From: SCUB01 sp041918675
GTDB taxonomy: Bacteria > Pseudomonadota > Alphaproteobacteria > Rhizobiales > Xanthobacteraceae
Length of the DNA: 64,000 nt
NCBI GenBank assembly: GCA_041918675.1
Contig: JAYRVF010000004.1
Location: forward strand, 81,580-145,579
Direction of reading: 5' to 3'
Shown here: positions 17,912 through 27,412 of the stretch, one piece after another
Position numbering within the stretch: the stretch's first letter is position 1
Layout of the letters: each line of letters opens with the position of its first letter
Program-made: the position numbers and the translations under genes
The notes under the pieces: model-generated
The model's input: only the letters and a program-made list of their open reading frames with translations
Database searches by the model: none
What the model was told of the DNA's origin: nothing

Positions 17912-19423
17912 TCATTGCAGCAGCGCGGCCGCCTTGATGGCGGTGACCGCTTGATTGTAATTCTCGACCAGCTTGGCCACCGACGCCGCCGACATGTCCA
18001 GCACCGGCTTGGGGTAGACCCCGAACAGGATGGTGAGGATCATCAGCGGCGCGAGCGTCAGCACCTCGCGGTAATTGAGGTCGGCGATCTTGGCCAGCGA
18101 CGGCTTCTCCAGCGCGCCGAACACGACGCGGCGGTAGAGCCACAACGCGTAGGCGGCCGACAGAATGACGCCGAAGGTCGCCAGCGTCGCCGTCAGGATC
18201 GAGACCTTGAAAGTGCCGATCAGCGTCAGGAACTCGCCGACGAAGCCCGACGTGCCCGGCAGGCCGACATTGGCCATGGTGAACACCATGAACGCGACCG
18301 CGTAGAGCGGCATGCGGTTGACCAGTCCGCCATAGGCGTCGATCTCGCGCGTGTGCATGCGCTCGTAGACGACGCCGACGCAAAGGAACAGCGCGCCCGA
18401 TACGATGCCGTGCGAGACCATCTGGAAGACGCCGCCGGCCACGCCCTGCGTCGTGCCGGCGAAGATGCCCATGGTGACGAAGCCCATATGCGCGACCGAG
18501 GAATAGGCGATCAGCTTCTTCACGTCCTCCTGCATCAGCGCCACCAGCGAGGTGTAGACGATGGCGACGACGGACAGCGCGAACACCAGCGGCGTGAAGT
18601 CGTGGCTGGCGAGCGGGAACATCGGCAGCGAGAAGCGCAGGAAGCCGTAGCCGCCCATCTTCAACAGGATCGCGGCGAGAATGACCGAGCCGGCCGTCGG
18701 CGCCTCGACATGGGCGTCCGGCAGCCAGGTGTGCACCGGCCACATCGGCATCTTCACCGCGAAGGAGGCGAAGAACGCCAGCCACGCCCAGGTCTGCAAC
18801 GTGCGCGGCACCGCCGTCTGCATCAGCGTCGGGATGTCGGTCGTGCCGGCGTTGAGATAGAGCGCCATGATGGCGAGCAGCATCAGCACCGAGCCGAGCA
18901 GCGTGTAGAGGAAGAACTTGAAGCTCGCATAGACGCGGCGCGCCCCACCCCAGACGCCGATGATGAGGAACATCGGGATCAGGCCGCCTTCGAAGAACAG
19001 GTAGAACAGCACCAGGTCGAGCGCCGAGAAGGTGCCGACCATCAGCGTTTCCAGCGCCAGGAACGCGATCATGTATTCGCGCACCCGCTTCTCGATCGCC
19101 GTCCAGCTGGCGATGATGCAAAGCGGCATCAGCGCGGTGGTCAGGATGACGAAGGGCAACGAAATGCCGTCGACGCCCATGTGATAGGCGATCGTCTGTC
19201 CGAGCCATGGCGCCTTCTCGACGAACTGGAACGCCGACGAGCTCGCGTCGAAACGCCCCACCATGATCAGCGAGATCGCGAAGGTGACGAGCGTGGTCCA
19301 CAGCGCGATCCAGCGCGCGCTCCGGCTGGCGGTCGCCTCGCCGCCGCGCGCCAGCAGAAAAATCAGCAGCGCGCCGACAAGCGGCAGGAACGTCGTGACC
19401 GAAAGAATGGGCCAGGTTGTCAT
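17912..19423 (-). CDS. nuoM: NADH-quinone oxidoreductase subunit M
   Basis: Antiporter-like proton-pumping subunit of complex I. The 503-aa product begins MTTWPILSVTTFLPLVGALL and has conserved segments FFASFAVKMPMWPVHTWLPD and LIAYSSVAHMGFVTMGIFAG. The frame continues upstream into nuoL, but the ATG at 19421-19423 shares one base with the nuoL stop (TGATG), typical of coupled nuo genes. It is 33 nt upstream of nuoN. Confidence 0.96.
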   Translation of the reverse strand: MTTWPILSVTTFLPLVGALLIFLLARGGEATASRSARWIALWTTLVTFAISLIMVGRFDASSSAFQFVEKAPWLGQTIAYHMGVDGISLPFVILTTALMPLCIIASWTAIEKRVREYMIAFLALETLMVGTFSALDLVLFYLFFEGGLIPMFLIIGVWGGARRVYASFKFFLYTLLGSVLMLLAIMALYLNAGTTDIPTLMQTAVPRTLQTWAWLAFFASFAVKMPMWPVHTWLPDAHVEAPTAGSVILAAILLKMGGYGFLRFSLPMFPLASHDFTPLVFALSVVAIVYTSLVALMQEDVKKLIAYSSVAHMGFVTMGIFAGTTQGVAGGVFQMVSHGIVSGALFLCVGVVYERMHTREIDAYGGLVNRMPLYAVAFMVFTMANVGLPGTSGFVGEFLTLIGTFKVSILTATLATFGVILSAAYALWLYRRVVFGALEKPSLAKIADLNYREVLTLAPLMILTILFGVYPKPVLDMSAASVAKLVENYNQAVTAIKAAALLQ

Positions 19424-21351
19424 CAGTGCGCCCCTGTGCCGCCGAACATGAACCAGGTGATGAAGCCCGCGACGCCGATCAGCATGGCGAAGGCGTAGTG
19501 ATACAGGTAGCCGCTCTGCAGCGCGACCGCGCGGCGCGTCATGTCGAGCACGCGCGCGGAAACGCCGTCGGGCCCGAAGCCGTCGATCAGCCAGCCGTCG
19601 CCCTTCTTCCACAGGAAGCGGCCGAGCCGCATCGCCGGGCGCACGAAGATCGCGTCATAGAGCTCGTCGAAATACCACTTGTTGAGGAGGAAGCGGTGGA
19701 GGCCGGCGAAGGTTCGCGCCAGTTCGACCGGCAGATAGGGCCGGCGGATGTAGAACAGCCACGCCACCGCGAAACCCAGCGCCATCATCACGGTCGGCGC
19801 GTTGGCCACGGCCGAGGGGACGTGATGCATCTCGTCGATGACGCCCTCGGCCATCTTGAGCGAGCCGCGGAAGAACTCCCCGACGCCGTGGCCGGCGAAG
19901 ATCTCCTTGAACGGGAAACCGGCGAGGATCGAGCCGGCCGCCAGCGCCGCCAGCGGCGCCAACATCGTCAACGGGCTCTCATGCGCGGCCTCGTAATGAT
20001 GATGATCGTGCGGCTTGCCGTGGAAGGTCTTGAAGATCAGACGCCAGGAATAGAACGAGGTCAGCGCCGCGGCCACCACCGTCAGCACGAAGGCGTAAAG
20101 GCCGAACGGATTATGAGCGACGAAAGCCGACTCGATGATCGCGTCCTTGGAGAAATAGCCGGCGGTGAGCGGGAAGCCGGTGAGCGCCAGCGTGCCGATC
20201 ACCATCACGATATAGGTGAACGGGATGCGGTCCTTGAGCCCGCCCATGTGGCGGATGTCCTGCTCGTGATGCATCGCGTGGATGACCGAGCCGGAGCCCA
20301 GGAACAACAGCGCCTTGAAGAAGGCGTGGGTGAAGAGGTGGAACATGCCGACCGAGTAGGCCCCCGCCCCCATCGCCACGAACATGTAGCCGAGCTGCGA
20401 GCAGGTCGAATAGGCCACGATCCGCTTGATGTCGTTCTGGACGAGGCCGACGGTCGCGGCGAAGAACGCCGTCGTCGCGCCGATGAACATGACGAAGGCC
20501 TTGGCGTCCGGCGCCAGCTCGAACAGCGGCGACAGCCGCGCCACCATGAACACGCCCGCCGTCACCATGGTCGCGGCGTGGATCAGCGCGGAGACCGGGG
20601 TCGGGCCTTCCATCGCGTCGGGCAACCAGGTGTGCAGCAGGAACTGCGCCGATTTGCCCATCGCGCCCATGAACAGGAACAGGCAGATCAGCGTCAGCGC
20701 GTCGGCGTTCCAGCCCAGGAAGTTGATGGTCTTGCCCGACAGCGCAGGCGCGCCGGCGAAGATGGTGTCGAGATCGATCGAGCCGATCATCAGGAACACG
20801 GCGAAGATGCCGAGCGCGAAGCCGAAATCGCCGACCCGGTTGACGATGAAGGCCTTGATCGCGGCGGCGTTGGCCTCCGGCTTGTGATACCAGAAGCCGA
20901 TCAGGAGATAGCTCGCCAGGCCGACGCCCTCCCAGCCGAAGAACAACTGGGCGAGATTGTCCGCCGTCACCAGCGCGAGCATGGCGAAGGTGAACAGCGA
21001 CAGATAGGCGAAGAAGCGCGCGCGGTGCGGATCCTCGTGCATGTAGCCGATCGAATAGAGATGCACCAGCGCCGACACCGTCGTCACCACCACCAGCATC
21101 ACCGCGGTCAGCGTGTCGACGCGCAGCGACCAGGCGATCTTGAGATCGCCGGAGTTGATCCACTCCAGCACCGGCACGTGAACGTCCTGATGGCCGAAGC
21201 CGATGGTGACGAAGGCGACCCACGACAGCGCCATCGACACGAACAACAGCGCGGTGGTGACGATCTCCGCGGCGCGATGCCCGATCAGGCGGCCAAACAG
21301 GCCCGCGATCAGAAATCCGGCCAGCGGCAGAAAGACTATGGCCTGATACAT
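19423..21351 (-). CDS. nuoL: NADH-quinone oxidoreductase subunit L
   Basis: Largest proton-pumping membrane subunit of complex I, 642 aa. It has the antiporter core with GAMGKSAQFLLHTWLPDAME and IVAYSTCSQLGYMFVAMG, a histidine-rich loop (GKPHDHHHYEAAHES) and the long C-terminal region that forms the lateral helix across the membrane arm. The start lies 7 nt after the nuoK stop and the stop overlaps the nuoM start. Confidence 0.96.
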   Translation of the reverse strand: MYQAIVFLPLAGFLIAGLFGRLIGHRAAEIVTTALLFVSMALSWVAFVTIGFGHQDVHVPVLEWINSGDLKIAWSLRVDTLTAVMLVVVTTVSALVHLYSIGYMHEDPHRARFFAYLSLFTFAMLALVTADNLAQLFFGWEGVGLASYLLIGFWYHKPEANAAAIKAFIVNRVGDFGFALGIFAVFLMIGSIDLDTIFAGAPALSGKTINFLGWNADALTLICLFLFMGAMGKSAQFLLHTWLPDAMEGPTPVSALIHAATMVTAGVFMVARLSPLFELAPDAKAFVMFIGATTAFFAATVGLVQNDIKRIVAYSTCSQLGYMFVAMGAGAYSVGMFHLFTHAFFKALLFLGSGSVIHAMHHEQDIRHMGGLKDRIPFTYIVMVIGTLALTGFPLTAGYFSKDAIIESAFVAHNPFGLYAFVLTVVAAALTSFYSWRLIFKTFHGKPHDHHHYEAAHESPLTMLAPLAALAAGSILAGFPFKEIFAGHGVGEFFRGSLKMAEGVIDEMHHVPSAVANAPTVMMALGFAVAWLFYIRRPYLPVELARTFAGLHRFLLNKWYFDELYDAIFVRPAMRLGRFLWKKGDGWLIDGFGPDGVSARVLDMTRRAVALQSGYLYHYAFAMLIGVAGFITWFMFGGTGAH

Positions 21352-21358
21352 CGCTCCC

Positions 21359-21667
21359 TCAGCCCTTCATCATATTGAGGTCTTCGACCGCGATCGAACC
21401 GCGGTTGCGGAAGAACACCACCAGAATAGCCAGTCCGATCGCCGCCTCGGCCGCCGCCACCGTCAGCACCAGGAGCGCGAACACCTGCCCGACGATGTCG
21501 CCGAGGAAGGTCGAGAACGCCACGAGATTGATGTTGACCGACAACAGGATCAATTCGATCGACATCAGGATGACGATGATGTTGCGGCGGTTGAGAAAGA
21601 TGCCGAGCATCCCGATGGTGAACAGGATCGCGGCGACGGAAAGATAATGTCCGAGCCCGATGCTCAT
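21359..21667 (-). CDS. nuoK: NADH-quinone oxidoreductase subunit K
   Basis: A 102-aa membrane subunit of complex I with three hydrophobic segments and the conserved glutamates in VILMSIELILLSVNIN and LTVAAAEAAIGLAI, which form part of the proton path. The start MSIGLGHYLSVAAILFTIG overlaps the end of nuoJ by 4 nt (ATGA). The length matches the family. Confidence 0.96.
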   Translation of the reverse strand: MSIGLGHYLSVAAILFTIGMLGIFLNRRNIIVILMSIELILLSVNINLVAFSTFLGDIVGQVFALLVLTVAAAEAAIGLAILVVFFRNRGSIAVEDLNMMKG

Positions 21668-22287
21668 GGCGCGGTCTCCTCCAGGCCCTGGCCGGAGGCG
21701 ACCTTGCGCACCTCCATCGCGGTCGTCTTGGAGCGCGCGTTCTGCTCGGGGATGCTCTGGCGCTTGACGTTCGGGCGGTGATGCAGCGTCAGCACGATGG
21801 CGCCGATCATGGCGACCAGCAGCACGATGCCGGCGATCTGGAAGTAGTGGATGTAGCGGGTATAGAGCACCAGGCCGAGAGCCTCGGCGTTGGTGACGTT
21901 GCCGGGAATCGGCGCGCCGATCGCCTTCGTCGCCGCCGGCGAGAGCGTCCAGGCGCCGCCCACGAACATCAGCTCGGCGAGCACGATCGCGGCGATGACG
22001 CCGCCGATCGGCAGATATTGCAGCACGCCCTGCTTGAGCTCGGCGAAATCGACGTCGAGCATCATGACGACGAACAGGAACAGCACCGCCACCGCGCCGA
22101 CATAGACCACCACCAGGATCATGGCGAGGAATTCGGCGCCCATCAGCACGAACAGTCCCGCGGCGTTGACGAAGGCGAGAATGAGGAACAGCACCGCGTG
22201 CACCGGATTGCGCGCCGTCACCACCATGACGGCGGCGCCGATGCACAGGGTCGCGAACAGGTAGAAGAACAGCGCCGGAAGGATCAT
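21664..22287 (-). CDS. nuoJ: NADH-quinone oxidoreductase subunit J
   Basis: A 207-aa membrane subunit of complex I with five hydrophobic segments, including the conserved EFLAMILVVVYVGAVAVLFLF stretch (trans-membrane helix 3, pi-bulge region), and a polar C-terminal tail. It starts 9 nt after the nuoI stop and overlaps nuoK by 4 nt. Confidence 0.95.
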   Translation of the reverse strand: MILPALFFYLFATLCIGAAVMVVTARNPVHAVLFLILAFVNAAGLFVLMGAEFLAMILVVVYVGAVAVLFLFVVMMLDVDFAELKQGVLQYLPIGGVIAAIVLAELMFVGGAWTLSPAATKAIGAPIPGNVTNAEALGLVLYTRYIHYFQIAGIVLLVAMIGAIVLTLHHRPNVKRQSIPEQNARSKTTAMEVRKVASGQGLEETAP

Positions 22288-22296
22288 GCCGTCACC

Positions 22297-22785
22297 TCAA
22301 CGGTAAGGCGCGTCGAGCGCGATGTTCTTCGCGATCTCGCGTTCCCAGCGATCGCCGTTGCCCAGAAGCTTGGCCTTGTCATAGAACAATTCCTCGCGCG
22401 TCTCGGTGGCGAACTCGAAATTCGGACCCTCGACGATGGCGTCGACCGGGCAGGCCTCCTGGCACAGGCCACAATAGATGCACTTCACCATGTCGATGTC
22501 GTAGCGCACGGTGCGGCGCGTGCCGTCGTTGCGGCGCGGCCCCGCCTCGATGGTGATCGCCTGGGCCGGGCAGATCGCCTCGCACAGCTTGCAGGCGATG
22601 CAGCGCTCCTCGCCGTTGGGATAACGGCGCAGCGCGTGCTCGCCGCGGAAGCGCGGGCTGATTGGCCCCTTCTCGAAGGGATAATTGAGCGTCGGCTTCG
22701 GCTTGAAGAAATAGCGCATGGCGAGGAAGAACGCCGATACGAATTCGGTCAGCAGCAGCGAGCGGGCGGCGGCATCGAGTCTCAT
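22297..22785 (-). CDS. nuoI: NADH-quinone oxidoreductase subunit I
   Basis: Peripheral-arm subunit carrying clusters N6a and N6b. The 162-aa protein has two complete 4Fe-4S motifs, CIACKLCEAICPAQAI and CIYCGLCQEACPVDAI, each CxxCxxCxxxCP. The N-terminal amphipathic segment and length agree with the alphaproteobacterial/mitochondrial TYKY type. It lies 7 nt after nuoH. Confidence 0.97.
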   Translation of the reverse strand: MRLDAAARSLLLTEFVSAFFLAMRYFFKPKPTLNYPFEKGPISPRFRGEHALRRYPNGEERCIACKLCEAICPAQAITIEAGPRRNDGTRRTVRYDIDMVKCIYCGLCQEACPVDAIVEGPNFEFATETREELFYDKAKLLGNGDRWEREIAKNIALDAPYR

Positions 22786-22792
22786 CGCGACC

Positions 22793-23836
22793 TCACTTCG
22801 GCGCCAGGCCGGCGAACTGCAGCACGCCCGCGACGATGACCACCATCGCCAGCGACAGCGGCAGGAACACCTTCCAGCCCAACCGCATCAATTGGTCGTA
22901 GCGATAGCGCGGCACGATCGCCTTCGCCATCGCGAACAGGAAGAACATGAACAGCGCCTTGAGCGTGAACCAGACGATGCCCGGAACCCAGGTGAACGGC
23001 GCGACCGGCACCGGCGGCAGCCAGCCGCCGAGGAACAGGATCGTCGCCATCGCGCACATCGTGCTGATCGCGACATATTCGCCGAGCATGAACAGCATGT
23101 AGGGGATCGAGCCGTACTCGACCATGAAGCCGGCGACGAGTTCGGACTCGGCCTCGACCAGGTCGAACGGCGGCCGGTTGGTCTCGGCGAGCGCCGAAAT
23201 GAAGAACACGACGAACATCGGCAGCAGCGGCAGCCAGTACCAGCCGAGCAGGCCGAATTTGGTGTTCTGCGCCTCGACGATCGCCGACAGGTTGAGCGAG
23301 CCGGCGCAGAGCAGCACCGTGATGATGACGAAGCCGATCGAGACCTCGTAGGACACCATCTGCGCCGCCGACCGCAGCGCCGACAGGAATGGATATTTCG
23401 AATTCGACGCCCAGCCGCCCATGATGATGCCATAGACCGACAGCGACGAGATCGCGAAGATGTAGAGCACGCCGACATTGATGTCGGCGACCACCCAGCC
23501 CGACGCGGTCGGAATCACCGCCCAAGCCGCCAGCGCCAGCACGCAGGTGATCAGCGGCGCCAGCAGGAAGATCGCCTTGTTGGCGCCCGACGGGATCACC
23601 GGCTCCTTCAGCGCGAATTTGATGAAGTCGGCGAAGGACTGGAACAGGCCCCAGGGGCCGACGACGTTGGGCCCGCGCCTGATCTGCACCGCCGCCCAGA
23701 TCTTGCGGTCGGCGTAGAGGATATAGGCGATCGCCAGCAGCAGCACGACGAGCACGAGCACGCTCTCGGCGACGATGATGACGAACGGCCAGAGGTAGTT
23801 CCACCACAGGTCGGAGTAGGTCATGTCGAAGATCAT
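22793..23836 (-). CDS. nuoH: NADH-quinone oxidoreductase subunit H
   Basis: Membrane subunit that forms the quinone cavity at the joint of the two arms. The 347-aa protein starts MIFDMTYSDLWWNYLWPF and has the conserved loop RRGPNVVGPWGLFQSFADF and the acidic segment ETNRPPFDLVEAESELVAGF. The longer open frame overlaps nuoG, so the ATG at 23834-23836, 5 nt after the nuoG stop, is preferred. Confidence 0.96.
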   Translation of the reverse strand: MIFDMTYSDLWWNYLWPFVIIVAESVLVLVVLLLAIAYILYADRKIWAAVQIRRGPNVVGPWGLFQSFADFIKFALKEPVIPSGANKAIFLLAPLITCVLALAAWAVIPTASGWVVADINVGVLYIFAISSLSVYGIIMGGWASNSKYPFLSALRSAAQMVSYEVSIGFVIITVLLCAGSLNLSAIVEAQNTKFGLLGWYWLPLLPMFVVFFISALAETNRPPFDLVEAESELVAGFMVEYGSIPYMLFMLGEYVAISTMCAMATILFLGGWLPPVPVAPFTWVPGIVWFTLKALFMFFLFAMAKAIVPRYRYDQLMRLGWKVFLPLSLAMVVIVAGVLQFAGLAPK

Positions 23837-23841
23837 CGGCG

Positions 23842-25902
23842 CTACTCCGCTGCCGCCATCGCGCGCCCGGAGGCGAGCGTGGAACATTCCGCCATGGTCG
23901 CGGAGGCCCGCGCGACGGCGTTGGTGAGATAGAAATCGGCGATCGGGCTCTTGAACGGCTCCTTGCCGACCGCGCCGCCGAGCCCGGCCAGCTTCTCGAT
24001 GTCGGAGGCAGCCCCCGGCGCGATCGCGTCGATCCGGGCAAGATGCGGATGGGCGGCGACCGCCGCCGCGCGCAGCGCCGCGAGCGAGTCATAGGGCAGA
24101 CGCTTGCCGAGCCGGTCGGACAGCGCGCGCAGGATCGCCCAGTCCTCGCGCGCCTCGCCCGGCGGAAACGCCGCGCGATTGCCGAGTTGCACGCGCCCCT
24201 CGGTGTTGACGTAAAGGCCGGACTTTTCGGTGTAGGCCGCGCCCGGCAGGATCACGTCGGCGCGCTCCGCGCCGCGATCGCCATGGCCGCCGATATAGAC
24301 GACGAAGGTTCCGTCCGCCGGCGCGATTTCATCGGCGCCAAGCAGGAACAACAGATCGATCGTCCCGTAGGTCGCCATTTCGCGCGCGGTGAGCCCGCCC
24401 GCCCCCGGCACGAAGCCGATATCGAGACCGCCGACGCGCGCGGCCGCCGTATGCAGCACGCCGAAACCGTTCCAGCCGTCCTTGAGCGCGCCGACCGAGA
24501 CGGCGGCCTTCGCCGCCATCGACAGGATGGCGCGGCCGTCGGGACGGGCGAGCGCGCCCTGCCCGATCAGCCAGATCTGCCGTTCGAGCTTGGCCGGCGC
24601 GTGATCGACGTAAGCGGCGAGCGTTTCGGGTCCGGCGCCGAGATAGGCATGATCGTAGGTCAGGTCGGCCTTCTCGCCGATCAGCCCGATCTTGAAATTG
24701 CCGGCGCGCCAGCGCTTGCGGATGCGCGCGTTGATGATCGGGGCTTCCTTGCGCGGATTGGCGCCGATGATCATCAACCCGTCGGCCTGATCGATGCCGG
24801 CGATGGTCGGGTTGAAGATGTAGCTCGCCCGCCCGAGCGCGGGATCGAGCGCGTCGCCGTCCTGCCGGCAATCGATATTGGCCGAGCCGAGCCGCGTCAT
24901 CAGGTCCTTGAGCGCGAACATCTCCTCGACCGTGGCCAGATCGCCGGCGATCGCGCCGACGCGCTTGGCGCTCGTCGTGGCGAGCTTGACGGCGATGGTG
25001 GCGAAGGCCTCCGCCCAGGTGGCCGGACGCAGGCGCCCGCCCTCGCGCAGATAGGGCCGGTCGAGGCGCTGCGCCTTCAGCCCGTCGACGACATAGCGTG
25101 TCTTGTCGGAAATCCATTCCTCGTTGATCGCCTCGTTGAGGCGCGGCTGGATGCGCATGACCTCGCGCCCGCGGGTGTCGACGCGGATGGCCGAGCCGAC
25201 CGCGTCCATCACGTCGACGGATTCGGTCTTGGTGAGTTCCCAGGGCCGCGCCGCGAACGCGTGCGGCTTGGAGGTGAGCGCGCCGACCGGACAGACATCG
25301 GCGAGGTTGCCCTGCAGCTCGGAGGTGAGCGCGCTTTCCAGATAGGTCGTGATCTCGACGTTCTCGCCGCGGCCCGTCGCGCCGAGTTCGCGCACGCCGC
25401 AAATCTCCGTGGTGAAGCGGACGCAGCGCGTGCACAGGATGCAGCGGTTCATCGAGGTCTTGATCAGCGGCCCGAGATACTTGTCCTCGACCGCGCGCTT
25501 GTTCTCGGCGAAGCGTCCGGCGTCGATGCCGTAGCCCATCGCCTGGTCCTGCAGGTCGCATTCCCCGCCCTGGTCGCAGATCGGACAGTCGAGCGGATGG
25601 TTGATGAGGATGAACTCCATCACCCCTTCGCGCGCCTTCTTGACCATCGGCGACTTGGTGAAGATTTCGGGCGGCTCTCCGTTCGGACCCGGACGGCAGT
25701 CGCGCACGTTCCAGGCGCAGCTCGCCACCGGCTTGGGCGAGCCCTTCACCTCGACGAGGCACATGCGGCAGTTGCCGGCGATCGACAGCCGCTCGTGATA
25801 GCAGAAGCGCGGAATCTCGGCGCCGGCGGCCTCGCACGCCTGCATCAGCGTGTATTCCGCCGGTGCGTCGATTTCTTTGCCGTCGATCAGCAGCTTCGTC
25901 AT
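23842..25902 (-). CDS. nuoG: NADH-quinone oxidoreductase subunit G
   Basis: Large iron-sulfur subunit (686 aa) of the peripheral arm. The N-terminus has the 2Fe-2S ferredoxin fold (CRMCLVEVKG and nearby cysteines), the HxxxC cluster motif (HPLDCPICDQGGECDLQD) and a 4Fe-4S motif (CILCTRCVRFTTEICG). The C-terminal two thirds is the molybdopterin-oxidoreductase-like domain, which in complex I has no cofactor. It is the compact mitochondrial/alphaproteobacterial form, shorter than E. coli NuoG (about 900 aa). It starts 6 nt after nuoF. Confidence 0.96.
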   Translation of the reverse strand: MTKLLIDGKEIDAPAEYTLMQACEAAGAEIPRFCYHERLSIAGNCRMCLVEVKGSPKPVASCAWNVRDCRPGPNGEPPEIFTKSPMVKKAREGVMEFILINHPLDCPICDQGGECDLQDQAMGYGIDAGRFAENKRAVEDKYLGPLIKTSMNRCILCTRCVRFTTEICGVRELGATGRGENVEITTYLESALTSELQGNLADVCPVGALTSKPHAFAARPWELTKTESVDVMDAVGSAIRVDTRGREVMRIQPRLNEAINEEWISDKTRYVVDGLKAQRLDRPYLREGGRLRPATWAEAFATIAVKLATTSAKRVGAIAGDLATVEEMFALKDLMTRLGSANIDCRQDGDALDPALGRASYIFNPTIAGIDQADGLMIIGANPRKEAPIINARIRKRWRAGNFKIGLIGEKADLTYDHAYLGAGPETLAAYVDHAPAKLERQIWLIGQGALARPDGRAILSMAAKAAVSVGALKDGWNGFGVLHTAAARVGGLDIGFVPGAGGLTAREMATYGTIDLLFLLGADEIAPADGTFVVYIGGHGDRGAERADVILPGAAYTEKSGLYVNTEGRVQLGNRAAFPPGEAREDWAILRALSDRLGKRLPYDSLAALRAAAVAAHPHLARIDAIAPGAASDIEKLAGLGGAVGKEPFKSPIADFYLTNAVARASATMAECSTLASGRAMAAAE

Positions 25903-25908
25903 GTCGTC

Positions 25909-27210
25909 CTACTCCGCCGCCACCGCGACCGGGTCGGGATGCGGATTGGCCGCGTATTGGTCGATACGCGCCTCGATCTCGTGCCGGAAATGGGTGATCA
26001 GGCCCTGCACCGGCCACGCCGCCGCGTCGCCGAGCGCGCAGATGGTGTGGCCTTCGACCTGCTTGGTCACATCGAGCAGCATGTCGATCTCGCGCTTGTG
26101 GGCGCGCCCCTCGGCCATGCGCGACAGCACGCGATACATCCAGCCGGTGCCCTCGCGGCAGGGCGTGCACTGGCCGCAGCTCTCATGCTTGTAGAAATAG
26201 GACAGCCGCGCGATGGCGCGAATGAGGTCGGTCGACTTGTCCATCACGATCACGGCCGCGGTGCCGAGGCCCGAGCGCAGCTTGCCGAGCGAGTCGAAAT
26301 CCATCGGCGTGTCGATGATCTGCGCCGCCGGCACCATGCGCACCGACGAGCCGCCGGGGATCACGGCCTTGAGATTGTCCCAGCCGCCGCGCACGCCGCC
26401 GCAATGCTTCTCGATCAGTTCGCGGAAGGGAATGCCCATCGCCTCCTCGACATTGCACGGCCGCTCGACATGGCCGGAAATGCAGAACAGCTTGGTGCCG
26501 GTATTGTTGGGACGACCGATGCCGGCGAACCAGGCCGCGCCGCGCCGCAGGATGGTCGGCGCCACCGCGATCGATTCGACATTGTTGACCGTGGTCGGGC
26601 AACCGTAGAGGCCCATGTTCGCCGGGAACGGCGGCTTCAGTCGCGGCTGGCCCTTCTTGCCCTCGAGGCTTTCGAGCAGCGCGGTCTCCTCGCCGCAGAT
26701 ATAGGCCCCCGCGCCGTGATGGACGTAGAGGTCGAACGGATAGCCGTGGACGTTGTCCTTGCCGATCAGCTTGGCGTCATACGCCTCGTCGATGGCGGCC
26801 TGAAGCCGTTCGCGCTCGCGGATGAACTCGCCGCGCACGTAGATATAGGCGACGTTGGCGCCCATGGCGAAGCTCGCCACCAGGCAGCCCTCGATCAGCA
26901 CATGCGGATCATGGCGCAGGATTTCGCGGTCCTTGCAGGTGCCGGGTTCGGATTCGTCGGCGTTGACGACGAGATAATGCGGCCGCCCGTCGGACTGCTT
27001 GGGCATGAACGACCATTTCAGTCCCGTCGGGAAGCCCGCCCCGCCCCGCCCGCGCAGGCCGGAGGCCTTCATCTCGTTGATGATCCAGTCCCGGCCCTTT
27101 TCGATGAGGCCCTTGGTGCCGTCCCAGGCCCCCCGCGCGCGCGCGCCCTTGAGGCCCCAGTCGTGAAGACCGTAGAGGTTGGTGAAGATGCGATCCTGGT
27201 CCTGAAGCAT
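25909..27210 (-). CDS. nuoF: NADH-quinone oxidoreductase subunit F
   Basis: NADH- and FMN-binding subunit, 433 aa. It has the glycine-rich nucleotide site GLRGRGGAGFPTGLKW, the FMN-site segment VVNADESEPGTCKDRE and the N3 4Fe-4S ligands in ESCGQCTPCREGTGW. The start MLQDQDRIFTNLYGLHDW is the family norm. It follows a small 60-aa gene after 19 nt and precedes nuoG by 6 nt. Confidence 0.97.
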   Translation of the reverse strand: MLQDQDRIFTNLYGLHDWGLKGARARGAWDGTKGLIEKGRDWIINEMKASGLRGRGGAGFPTGLKWSFMPKQSDGRPHYLVVNADESEPGTCKDREILRHDPHVLIEGCLVASFAMGANVAYIYVRGEFIRERERLQAAIDEAYDAKLIGKDNVHGYPFDLYVHHGAGAYICGEETALLESLEGKKGQPRLKPPFPANMGLYGCPTTVNNVESIAVAPTILRRGAAWFAGIGRPNNTGTKLFCISGHVERPCNVEEAMGIPFRELIEKHCGGVRGGWDNLKAVIPGGSSVRMVPAAQIIDTPMDFDSLGKLRSGLGTAAVIVMDKSTDLIRAIARLSYFYKHESCGQCTPCREGTGWMYRVLSRMAEGRAHKREIDMLLDVTKQVEGHTICALGDAAAWPVQGLITHFRHEIEARIDQYAANPHPDPVAVAAE

Positions 27211-27229
27211 GTCGGTCGGCTTTCCCGGA

Positions 27230-27412
27230 TCAGCGGTTGGCTTGCATGACGGCGAGACCGGCCGCCGCCAGCCCGAAGACGAACGCCCATGTCAGGCTGG
27301 TTTCCAGCCCGGCGTTGAGCGCGAAGCGTTGCAGCACGAACACGAGCGCGGCCGCCGCCGCGGCGTGAACGGGAACGAAGCGATATTTCATCATCTCTCG
27401 CGCCGTCGTCAT
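27230..27412 (-). CDS. 60-aa membrane protein inserted in the nuo operon
   Basis: A small protein of unknown function with two predicted membrane segments: HAAAAAALVFVLQRFAL (about 16-32) and LTWAFVFGLAAAGLAVM (about 40-56), and a basic N-terminus MTTAREMMKYRF. Its ATG overlaps the nuoE stop (ATGA), a strong sign of real, coupled translation, and its stop is 19 nt before nuoF. It is not one of the 14 standard subunits. I believe similar short ORFs occur at this spot in other Rhizobiales, but this was not checked. Confidence 0.75.
   Translation of the reverse strand: MTTAREMMKYRFVPVHAAAAAALVFVLQRFALNAGLETSLTWAFVFGLAAAGLAVMQANR

Noticed and set aside
24043..27249. A 1068-codon open frame opposite nuoG/nuoF
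   Set aside because: It is the complement of two unambiguous complex I genes and has no recognisable protein features.
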